Origin: JABMQB01 sp963666575
GTDB lineage: Bacteria; Bacteroidota; Bacteroidia; Bacteroidales; Prolixibacteraceae
Length of the DNA: 64,000 nucleotides
Direction: 5' to 3'
Assembly (NCBI GenBank): GCA_963666575.2
Contig: CAXXYG010000019.1
Coordinates: 248,001-312,000, forward strand
Part shown: piece by piece, positions 56,364-64,000 of the stretch
Layout of the letters: every line of letters starts with the position of its first letter
Position numbering within the stretch: position 1 is the first letter of the stretch
Made by a program: the position numbers and the translations under genes
The notes under the pieces: generated by a model
What the model was told of the DNA's origin: nothing
The model's database searches: none
What the model saw: only the letters and a program-made list of their open reading frames with translations

Positions 56364-57361
56364 TAATCTTGAGCGTTGAAGTAATTATAAACCGATTCAA
56401 AATCGGTAGTTTCCATCAAATCGGCGCGCATTTTTGCTGCCCCCGGAAAACTGTTCAAGTAAATTTATAAAACCGTTTCAGGATATTAAAATTCTTTTTG
56501 TTTTTCCAAATCGATTCGAATAATCGGGTATGTTTTAACAGCAAATCAATCCGTTCCTGCTCGGTGGCTTCTTTTTTTACCGGATTAAATATCCACGGGT
56601 CATAGAATATTCCCCTTCCTACCATAATTCCATCGGCACCTGAACTCTTTAGACGGTCACTGGCTATTTCCATGGAAAAAACATCGCCATTTCCATAAAC
56701 AGGGATGGCGGGATTTAATGTACTCCGAACCTTTACGGCCCTGGCAATCTCATCCCAATTGGCTTCACCATCTGATTGCATACTTTGAGTGCGTCCATGC
56801 AAAGTAATAGCATCAGGATTTGCTTCAATCAGCTGCTTCATCCATTCTTCAGTATTATGTGCCGATATACCCGTCCGGGTTTTTACACTTACTGGTAAAT
56901 GAGTCCCCTCTTTTGCTGCCAGTATAATCTCTTTTGCCAAATCGGGTTGATTAATCAAAGCGCTGCATGCTCCCTGTTTAACAATTTTTTGACCGGGCAT
57001 CCCATGTTAATATCCAAGCCGTCAAAATCATATTCTTCGGTGACCCATTGTGAAATTTTATTAAAAATCTCAGGTGTTTTTCCCCAAATCTGAGCCACCA
57101 ATTTAATGCCTTTTTCCTTTAAAAGTTTCCGCTCAGAATCACTTACAATAAATCGTTCAGAAACACGAGTGCGCCCAACCGGGTGATTTAATCCTTCAAC
57201 ATTACAAAATTCGGTAAAACAACCTGTAGCCTTGAAGGATCTGAAATTCCCAACACAATTTCTCGAAAAACTGTATCAGTTACATCTTCCATGGGAGCCA
57301 ATGAAAAAACAGGCCCCGAAAAGTTATTCCAAAAATGTGTTATTTTAGTTTTATCACTCAC
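56364..57361 (-). CDS. tRNA-dihydrouridine synthase, frame-disrupted
   Basis: The parts in order are FSLAPMEDVTDTVFREIVLG, then FTEFCNVEGLNHPVGRTRV, VAQIWGKTPEIF, GLDINMGCPVKKIVKQGACSAL (split by the frameshift near 57000), PVSVKTRTG, ITLHGRT, IPVYGNGDV and DGIMVGRGIFYDPW. These are the standard Dus motifs, with the catalytic Cys in MGCP and FMN contacts. Four single-base losses (near 57228, 56990, 56466 and 56399) account for the breaks. With them restored the gene has 1002 bases, 333 residues, starting at a GTG (57361). Dus reduces uridine in tRNA D-loops with FMN and NADPH. As a housekeeping gene it is unlikely to be truly broken in four places, which argues for sequence error. Confidence 0.85.
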
Positions 57362-57585
57362 ACAAAATAATTCAATATAATACTTAAAATAGTCCCTGAT
57401 TGGGGATGCAAAAATAGAAAGTTAAAACAATACATCAACTTTTACGAAAAAAAATTCCCTTCCATATCAATTTTCTAAAAACAATTTAATTATTCGAAAT
57501 ATACACTTTAGGCATTTTGATACAAAATCCTTCAGAATAACAGCCTAAATCCATGATAAATATCAACGAATAAATTCCACCCTTT

Positions 57586-57614
57586 TTGTTGATTTGCTAA
57601 TTGAAATACCTTTA
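57586..57614 (+). promoter_or_regulatory. Candidate promoter of the YitT-family gene
   Basis: TTG (57586-57588), 18 bases, TACCTTTA (57607-57614): seven of eight -7 positions match. The ATG is at 57646, giving a leader of roughly 27 bases. Confidence 0.45.
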
Positions 57615-57645
57615 CAATTAAATTGCAATTTAAAAACAAAAAGTT

Positions 57646-58572
57646 ATGGCATTTTTAACTAATGATAAAATATTCAGCAAAAAATGGCTGAAAGATTATT
57701 TGTTTATTTTGGTTGGTTCATTTATTCTGGCTGCAGGATTTGTTTTTTTTATTGCGCCCCATAAAATTGTACCGGGTGGAGTATATGGAATTGCAATTAT
57801 TGTCCACCACATGACTAAAGGGATGTTCGCTTTCTGGCCCGATGGATTTCCCATTGGTTTATTCGGATTAATATTAAATGTGCCCCTTACGCTTGCCGGC
57901 GTTAAAATTCTGGGCCCCCGGTTTGGTATTAAAACTGTTGTAGGTTTTGTATTGTCATCGGTATTTATTGATACTATTATGTACATGCGTGTTGATGGTG
58001 AAGCCGCCCTGGTAAACGATATTCTATTATCGTGTTTATTTGGAGGTGTATTAATTGGTTTTGGGCTTGGCCTGATTTTTAAATCGCGCGCCACATCGGG
58101 AGGTTCAGATATCATAGCCATGATAATTGCCAAATATACCCGTATTCAATTGGGGAGGTTGATGATTTATGTCGATTCGGCTATTGTTTTGATAGCGTTG
58201 GTAGCTTTCCAGGACTGGCAAATACCACTTTATTCATTGGTAGTAATATATATCACCGGAAAAACAATTGACATTACCCTTGAAGGAGCCGACTATAACA
58301 AAGCAATGATGATTATTTCAAAAGAGCATTCTCAAATTAAGGACAAAATTCTGGTTGACCTGGAACGCGGAGGTACCTACCTGTGCGGCGAAGGAATGTA
58401 CACCGGCGATAAAAAACAGGTTATTTACACGGTTGTTAGCCGCAGGGAAGTAGCCATACTTGAAGAGTATATCAGCAAAATCGATCCCGATGCTTTTATA
58501 ACTGTCACTGATGCTAAAGAGATTTTAGGGGAAGGATTTCAGAGTATTAAAAGTAAAGTTGAATCAAGTTAA
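57646..58572 (+). CDS. YitT-family membrane protein (DUF161 + DUF2179)
   Basis: Five to six membrane helices (about residues 17-210), with the repeated family signature FFIAPHKIVPGGVYGIAII and LIFKSRATSGGSDIIAMII, the glycine-rich halves of an inverted repeat. The C-terminal cytoplasmic DUF2179 domain (about 220-308) contains MMIISKEHSQIKDKIL and VVSRREVAILEEYI, an ACT-like fold. The family is widespread and its transported substrate is not established. The gene is intact although it lies between two frame-disrupted genes. Confidence 0.93.
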   Translation: MAFLTNDKIFSKKWLKDYLFILVGSFILAAGFVFFIAPHKIVPGGVYGIAIIVHHMTKGMFAFWPDGFPIGLFGLILNVPLTLAGVKILGPRFGIKTVVGFVLSSVFIDTIMYMRVDGEAALVNDILLSCLFGGVLIGFGLGLIFKSRATSGGSDIIAMIIAKYTRIQLGRLMIYVDSAIVLIALVAFQDWQIPLYSLVVIYITGKTIDITLEGADYNKAMMIISKEHSQIKDKILVDLERGGTYLCGEGMYTGDKKQVIYTVVSRREVAILEEYISKIDPDAFITVTDAKEILGEGFQSIKSKVESS

Positions 58573-58642
58573 ATTGCTTTTAAATTTTTTCTCCTGTAAA
58601 AATCGGCAGTTTACCGATAATTCAACATTTTATGCAAAAAAA

Positions 58643-58675
58643 TTGGGATTAAAATATCCTAAATGAGTAAATTTG
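58643..58675 (+). promoter_or_regulatory. Promoter of the patatin-like gene
   Basis: TTG (58643-58645), 22 bases, TAAATTTG (58668-58675): a full -7 match with a long spacer, 31 bases before the ATG at 58707. Confidence 0.5.
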
Positions 58676-58706
58676 GTAAAACAGAAAATCAAAGCCGGTT
58701 TTTGCC

Positions 58707-60995
58707 ATGAAACATGTTATTCCAATCATTTTAGTCCTCCTATTATTTTCATCAAATGCATTTACTCAGAAAGTAGGTTTAGTATTAAGCGGTGGCGGTG
58801 CCAAAGGCTTAGCTCACATCGGTGTAATTCGGGTTCTCGAAGAAAATAATATACCCATTGATTATGTCACAGGAACGTCAATTGGTGCCATTGTGGGAGC
58901 CCTGTATGCTTCGGGTTATACACCCGATGAAATGGAAGCCCTCTTTCGGTCCGAAAGTTTTTATTTTTGGTCAACAGGATACATTCAGGAAGAATACCGT
59001 TACTATTTTAAAAAGCAGGAAGAACAGCCCATTTGGCTCGAACTTGATTTACTTAAAAAGGACGATAAATTAAAAATTTTACCTCCTACAAACATTATCC
59101 CTCCTGAACAAATGGATTTTGCTTTTATGGAATTATTAGCAACTACCAATGCCGTATGTAAAAACAATTTCGACAGTTTGATGGTACCCTTCCGCTGTGT
59201 AGCCGCCGATGTAAATAAAAATAAACCCTTGGTGTTGGGTACAGGCGACCTGGGAGAAGCTGTTCGGGCATCGATGACCGTCCCTTTTTATTTTAAACCT
59301 ATCAAAATTGATGGCATACTTTTATTCGATGGAGGGATTTACAATAACTTCCCTTACGATGTTATGAAAGACACATATCATCCTGATATAATTATTGGCC
59401 ATAAAGTTGACGATGATGACCGGGAATTTGAATCAGATGATTTGGTGCTTCAAATTACAAATTTGATCAAAAGGCCTTCAAATTACAATATGGACCCTGA
59501 AAAAGGAATTTTTATGCAAACCCGCTCAGAGAATGTTGGTTTGCTCGATTTTAGAAAAATCGATCAAATCGTAAAAGCAGGGACCATTACAGCCAATACT
59601 ATTATTGACAGTATAAAAACACGGATCGACAGACGTGTTTCTCTTGAAGAATTAAAAATAAAAAGGCAAAAATTTAATGATAGAAAACCCGAATTGCTTT
59701 TTCAAAATATCCAGGTAGAAGGTGTTACCGACCCCATGCAGCGTAAATTTATAATACAATCCATCAAACACAGGTCAAATGTATTTTCGCTGGCAACTTT
59801 CCGAAAAGAATATTTTAAACTGGTAGCCGATGAACAAATTAAATCAATCAGGCCGGTTGCATTTTTTAACCACGAAACCGACTACTTTGATATCCATTTG
59901 ATTGTGGAACCTGAAAAGAAATTCAAAGTCCAATTTGGTGGTAATGTCTCAACAAAACCAATCAATCAGGGATTTTAAACATCGATTACCATATTTTTAA
60001 AGACAGGTCGTACACTTTAAATTCCAACATCTATTTTGGAAGGTTTTACAGTTCATTTAAGTTTGGTGGACGCGTTGATTTCCCAACCGAAGTGCATTCT
60101 ATTTGTCGGCTTATTCAACCCTAAACCGGTGGGATTTTTTCTCAACCAGCAGCGAATTGTTTTTTGAAGATGTCAGGCCACCATTTATTATTCAGGATGA
60201 ATATAATTTTAAAGTGGAAGCTGGATTTCCATTGGGTGTTCACAATAAACTAAGTTTTGGTTCGGCTTATTTTAATGCGCGCGATGAATATTATCAAACC
60301 AAAGTATTTAACAAAGAAGATGAGCCCGACAAAACGGATTTTAACGGTTTTGTTTTTTACTCAGGAATTGAAAGCAATTCATTTAATTACAAACAGTACG
60401 CTACAGAAGGGAAATACAGGTGTTTATCGTTTAAATATGTTACAGGGAAGGAAATAATTACCCGGGTACTACTTCACAAAATATTGGCAAAAGCGCCAAC
60501 CACCATGATTTTTATTTACTCAGGGGAGTTTACGACAGGTACTTTAAAATAAATAAACTGTTTACTTTGGGAACCAGAATTGAAGGAGTTTATAGTAACA
60601 AAGATGTTTTCAGAAATTACCAATCTACAGTGCTTGCTTCGCCTGGTTTTTACCCAACTCCGCATAGCAAATCGATGTTTATTGATAATTTTCATGCCAA
60701 CAAATTTGTTGCAGGTGGACTGAAAGGAATTTTTAACCTAAGTAGCCAATTTCACCTCCGCCTTGAAGCTTATACTTTTATGCCGGTGCGAAAAATCGAA
60801 TCGGATAATTTATTTAATGCAAAATACGGGGAAGATATTTTTACCAGAAATTACATAATTGCTGCAGGCGCATTGGTTTATCATACTGGTATAGGCCCGG
60901 TTAGCCTCGCATTTAATTATTACGAAAAACCAGATACTAATTTATTCGTAACACTCAATTTTGGGTATGTTTTGTTTAATAAACGTGGTTTTTAG
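58707..60995 (+). CDS. Patatin-like phospholipase with C-terminal outer-membrane barrel, frame-disrupted
   Basis: Signal peptide (ending NAFTQ), then a patatin domain: oxyanion motif SGGGAKGLAHIG, nucleophile elbow GTSIG and catalytic Asp in FDGGIYNNFP. A POTRA-like segment (LFQNIQVEGVTDPMQRKFI) and a BamA-type barrel follow, ending LNFGYVLFNKRGF. This is the layout of PlpD-like type Vd secreted lipases. Three single-base losses (near 59976 T, 60094 C and 60453 A) break the barrel part into three frames; adding them gives 2292 bases, 763 residues. The enzyme should hydrolyse phospholipid at the cell surface or after transport through its own barrel. Confidence 0.85.
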
Positions 60996-61013
60996 ATCTT
61001 GCGAATTGATTCT

Positions 61014-62843
61014 TTAAACTGATTTTTTTGCATAACACTTTACCCATTCAACATCAAATGAAACAGGCATTGATGAACGTACTTCATTGACAACAATAGT
61101 TGACAGGTTCAAAAACGTAGCAAATTGAAATCCGGAAGCTGGCATGGTATAAATGACACAATCGTTTATCGACCAAATTAATTGTTGTTGGTTTTTTTCT
61201 ATACGAAACAGATAAAAATACCCCTTTTTTAAATTATCGATATTAGGGCCAGAAATAAGCGCTTTGCCATTTTCAACCTTAAAAACTCCTACCCTGTTTT
61301 TGTTACCCATTTCCAACAGGTTTATCTGAGGATTAGGCTTTTCGCCCGACAACTGAAAAAAGCTGACCACATCTGTTACAGGATTAAATTTAATTTTGGC
61401 TTCCAAAATCCCATTCTCAAACCAAAAACCGGAAGATGTATTAATCATATCCGATGTGTAGTTAAAAGTTTGAGGTGTAAAACCAACCGCTGGATTCCAT
61501 GCTTTTCCTTCAGCGTTCTCTTTTTTAACTTGCAGCGATAATCCTTTTGTACCAAAAACCAGATTTTTTCCTGCGTTATAGGCCTGCAAATCGCCGGGTT
61601 GCGAAAAATTATCGCCTAATATGTCATTGGCTCTGTGATGTTTGGTTTGCCATTTGTGAGTATCAAGTTTGCTCCCATTAAAATTATCTTCAAAAATTAC
61701 TTTCCATTGTTCAAAAAATGAAAACTTTGTGGTGCCAACATAGCTAAAATACTTAACCAGATGCGGGTATTTTTCCATCTCCAGGAATTTTTGCTGCTTT
61801 GCAAACTCTTCAGTTTTTTCCCACTTTTTTAAATCTTCCAGATAAGCTTTTTTTGCCAGGAACTCTTCAGAATTTATCAATTGTTTTAATTCGTTGTGCC
61901 TCTTTAAATCAGCAGAATCAGCAACAGCGATATAGTTTTTATAATTTTTTGATTTTTCATAAGCCAGGTAAAACTTCACATCACCATCGGCCGATAATTG
62001 TTTTAATTTTTGTTCTTTTTGAAAAGCTTCAGTTTTAGTGAACTTAGTTTTATCTTCCAAAAATGTTTTCCGGGCTATAAATTCTTTGGAATTTATTAGT
62101 TCCGATAATTCTGTAAAGCGTGACAACTGATGGCTATTTACCGTGCTATGGTATAATTTCAGTTTTTTTGATTTTTCGAACCTAAAATATTTTTTTATTT
62201 CAGGGTTACGCGACAATTGTTTAAACTCAATTTTTTGTTCTTTCCCTTTTGCAGGTGTATTTTTTAACTCGATGTAGTTTTTTAGTGTTTCTGAATTGGC
62301 AAAAACCTCATGTTGCTTTAATTCAGGCGAATCATTAAGTTCAAAATATACTTTAATTGCTTTTGACTTTTGAAGTTTATTATATTCAAGCAATTGTTTC
62401 TGCTCAGGAGATCCTTTAAACACCTGTTTTAAACTATTTTTTTTCTCTTCCTGAAAAGGCCCTTCAAAAACATATTTATGCAACAAATAATACTCGGCCA
62501 GTTTATCTGATTGCTTAATTGTTTCAAATCTTTTTATTTCAGATGATTGTTCAACAGTAAAATAATTTTTTATTTTTTTTTGTTTTTCCAGTTTTTGAAA
62601 TTCAAGCAACTGCTTTTGTTCCTGGCTTCCCTTAAAACGAATAGATTCAATTTCTTTTTTACGATTTTTAAAATCGTCAGAATTCACCCATTGTTTTAAT
62701 TCTTCAAATTCTTTTAACTCATCTGACCCTTCTACTTTTTTAAACTCCTGATAATCACCTTCCAAAAGAGTACGCTGCGCTTCAATTTTTTCAGTTGGTT
62801 TTAGTTTTCCAAAAGTTTGAAGTGTAAAAAGTTTAAAAGACAT
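61014..62843 (-). CDS. Helical-repeat protein with C-terminal GH16-like fold, catalytic site altered
   Basis: Residues 40-375 form five repeats of about 70 residues starting S-x-x-L (at 40, 112, 184, 237 and 310), each with blocks like LKQLINSEEFLAKK and IKNYFTVEQS, Lys/Glu-rich and helical; the third copy is short (53). Residues about 385-609 are a GH16/laminarinase-like jelly roll (VIFEDNFNGSKLDTHKWQTK, GFWFENGILEAKIKF, FDVEWVKCYAKK). The catalytic E-x-D-x-x-E becomes Q506-I-N508-L-L-E511, so nucleophile and helper acid are lost while the acid/base is kept. No signal peptide is visible. It is probably a glycan-binding pseudoenzyme; where and why is unknown. It is convergent with the patatin gene. 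Confidence 0.85.
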   Translation of the reverse strand: MSFKLFTLQTFGKLKPTEKIEAQRTLLEGDYQEFKKVEGSDELKEFEELKQWVNSDDFKNRKKEIESIRFKGSQEQKQLLEFQKLEKQKKIKNYFTVEQSSEIKRFETIKQSDKLAEYYLLHKYVFEGPFQEEKKNSLKQVFKGSPEQKQLLEYNKLQKSKAIKVYFELNDSPELKQHEVFANSETLKNYIELKNTPAKGKEQKIEFKQLSRNPEIKKYFRFEKSKKLKLYHSTVNSHQLSRFTELSELINSKEFIARKTFLEDKTKFTKTEAFQKEQKLKQLSADGDVKFYLAYEKSKNYKNYIAVADSADLKRHNELKQLINSEEFLAKKAYLEDLKKWEKTEEFAKQQKFLEMEKYPHLVKYFSYVGTTKFSFFEQWKVIFEDNFNGSKLDTHKWQTKHHRANDILGDNFSQPGDLQAYNAGKNLVFGTKGLSLQVKKENAEGKAWNPAVGFTPQTFNYTSDMINTSSGFWFENGILEAKIKFNPVTDVVSFFQLSGEKPNPQINLLEMGNKNRVGVFKVENGKALISGPNIDNLKKGYFYLFRIEKNQQQLIWSINDCVIYTMPASGFQFATFLNLSTIVVNEVRSSMPVSFDVEWVKCYAKKSV

Positions 62844-62878
62844 CTGCTAAATATTTATGATTAAATAGTAATTAAGTT

Positions 62879-62886
62879 CAAATTTA
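62879..62886 (-). promoter_or_regulatory. Candidate -7 box for the GH16-like repeat gene
   Basis: On the minus strand TAAATTTG matches TAnnTTTG and lies 36 bases before the ATG at 62843. No TTG at the usual distance, so the call is tentative. Confidence 0.4.
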
Positions 62887-62953
62887 AAAAACAAAACCAA
62901 TCTTAAATAAAAAAACAACCGAAATAAACTTTTTATACCTCTTTTGTTTCTGT

Positions 62954-62961
62954 TATATTTG
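62954..62961 (+). promoter_or_regulatory. Candidate -7 box for the amidotransferase gene
   Basis: TATATTTG is a full match to the -7 consensus. A TTG is present but too close (43-46 of the same line), and the leader to the ATG at 63077 would be about 110 bases. Confidence 0.35.
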
Positions 62962-63076
62962 AAATCTCAAATATCATAGAGTTATGAAACGACCATGAAA
63001 CTTTGTTTCAAAAACAATCAGAATTAAAACCATGGGAGTTTCATCGAATGCAAATGAAACAAACAAATTTATTGAG

Positions 63077-64000
63077 ATGAAAAAACAAATAATATTAGCC
63101 CTTCTATTAGCATTTTCAATATCCGCATTTTCCCAACATTTTTTTGAAACCGAGTTTAACAATCGAAAAAAATACCTTATTCTTACAAATCCAACTGTCC
63201 GAAATATTCAAGCGATACAATTTTTGATGGCACAAAATTTATTGGACATCAAAAAAAACAAAACTAAATTTGTGGGTGTTTACCATTCCAGCCAAAAATA
63301 TGATTTTAGCAAATCGTTAGAATACATCGCTGAAAATGGATTAAAAAACTTCTTTTTGCATGAAATAAATGATGAACTTGCTCTTAAAACCATTTTCCAA
63401 AACAATACTTGCAGCGACGATTTTAAAACCATTTTTGATAATTCAATAGGCGTATTCTTTTTTGGCGGGCCAGATATTCAACCTGAAATTTATGGCGAGG
63501 AAAATTTATTATCTGTTGTTACTGACCCTAACAGGCACCTTTTTGAAGCATCATTTCTTTTTCACCTTCTTGGCGGATCGCAAAATACCGGTTTTAAACC
63601 CTACCTCAATTATAAACCTGACTATATGGTAACCGGTTTTTGTTTAGGAATGCAAACCATGAATGTAGCCACCGGCGGAACCCTTGTTCAGGATATACCT
63701 GCCGAACTGTATAGTGCCTCAAATGCTGAAGAAACACTCGACATTGGCCGGGCAAACTTACACCGTAATTACTGGCAGAAAATAAGTTCCGACACATTAC
63801 TGATGGGTATTAACCTTCATAAAATAAAAATGACCAGCCATCCGTTTTTTGGAAAAACCATTAAAATGGGCAAAGGTTGGGTACCTCGTATTTACAGTAG
63901 CCACCACCAGTCGGCTGAAAAACTGGGGCAAGGATTTAAAGTTACCGCCCTTTCGATGGATGAAAAAGTTATAGAAGGAATTGCCCATGATAAATACCCC
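63077..64000 (+). CDS. Exported class I glutamine amidotransferase-like (C26/PuuD-type) protein, truncated by window end
   Basis: The gene runs off the right edge (308 codons visible). The start at 63077 is preferred over the in-frame ATG at 63032 because it gives a clean signal peptide (MKKQIILALLLAFSISAFSQ). The fold is a class I amidotransferase: VFFFGGPDIQPEIYGEE, nucleophile Cys189 in TGFCLGMQTMN, SSHHQSAEKLGQGFKV with the histidine region, and VIEGIAHDKYP just before the edge, typical of gamma-glutamyl-GABA hydrolases (peptidase C26). Export is unusual for that family, so it may cleave gamma-glutamyl bonds of peptides or cell-wall material outside the cytoplasm (inference). Confidence 0.8.
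   Translation, partial: MKKQIILALLLAFSISAFSQHFFETEFNNRKKYLILTNPTVRNIQAIQFLMAQNLLDIKKNKTKFVGVYHSSQKYDFSKSLEYIAENGLKNFFLHEINDELALKTIFQNNTCSDDFKTIFDNSIGVFFFGGPDIQPEIYGEENLLSVVTDPNRHLFEASFLFHLLGGSQNTGFKPYLNYKPDYMVTGFCLGMQTMNVATGGTLVQDIPAELYSASNAEETLDIGRANLHRNYWQKISSDTLLMGINLHKIKMTSHPFFGKTIKMGKGWVPRIYSSHHQSAEKLGQGFKVTALSMDEKVIEGIAHDKYP

Overview
The window looks like chromosome from a member of the Bacteroidota, most likely a marine or sediment Bacteroidia of the Prolixibacteraceae/Marinilabiliales kind (inferred from gene content only). The signs are a SusC/SusD pair with an STN domain driven by an ECF sigma factor and FecR anti-sigma factor, many lipoproteins, a ThuA/MFS pair, a eukaryote-type (GT3) glycogen synthase, AT-rich DNA and promoter boxes of the Bacteroidota type TAnnTTTG. 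I saw no rRNA, tRNA, CRISPR array, insertion sequence or phage gene.

Layout. 0-3.3 kb: a frame-disrupted outer-membrane protein, a short QueG-like iron-sulfur protein and a two-domain class II aldolase whose second half has lost its metal site. 3.6-17.1 kb (minus strand): a nutrient-uptake locus in the order sigma factor, FecR, SusC, SusD, PhoD-like phosphatase, PIG-L deacetylase, M14 carboxypeptidase, FAD oxidoreductase and a protein with an FMN-attachment-like motif. It has no glycoside hydrolase or polysaccharide lyase, so its substrate is probably not an ordinary glycan. 17.2-24.1 kb (minus): response regulator, SPOR/TM/HEAT protein, processive GT2 glycosyltransferase, YaiO-type barrel and LtaS-like phosphoglycerol transferase, probably an exopolysaccharide synthesis, export and decoration cluster. 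24.4-26.7 kb (plus): a lipoprotein sulfatase and a VOC protein.

26.7-31.8 kb (minus): a very AT-rich, tightly coupled two-gene unit. It encodes an HD-domain protein and a 1128-residue protein with two KaiC/RecA-like ATPase domains and a C-terminal region resembling a solute-binding protein. This is my main candidate for an undescribed system. 32-50.6 kb: ThuA and MFS transporter, an AsmA-like giant, an alpha/beta hydrolase lipoprotein, GT3 glycogen synthase, three tandem barrel-less TonB-plug proteins, an aldose epimerase lipoprotein, and an ArnC-like/ArnT-like/PAP2 group with an outer-membrane protein. 50.7-64 kb: exported C1 peptidase, Tag glycosylase, TPR protein, beta-propeller lipoprotein, Dus, YitT, patatin/BamA-type protein, a helical-repeat protein fused to a catalytically altered GH16 fold, and a truncated exported C26 amidotransferase.

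Sequence quality. Five genes (31-853, 52850-54818, 54872-56035, 56364-57361, 58707-60995) are broken by frameshifts. In the four right-hand genes the breaks are explained by 15 single-base losses, nearly all in short homopolymers, and putting these bases back makes each gene length an exact multiple of three. I therefore read them as consensus errors rather than gene decay. Genes between about 1 and 52.8 kb show no such breaks.
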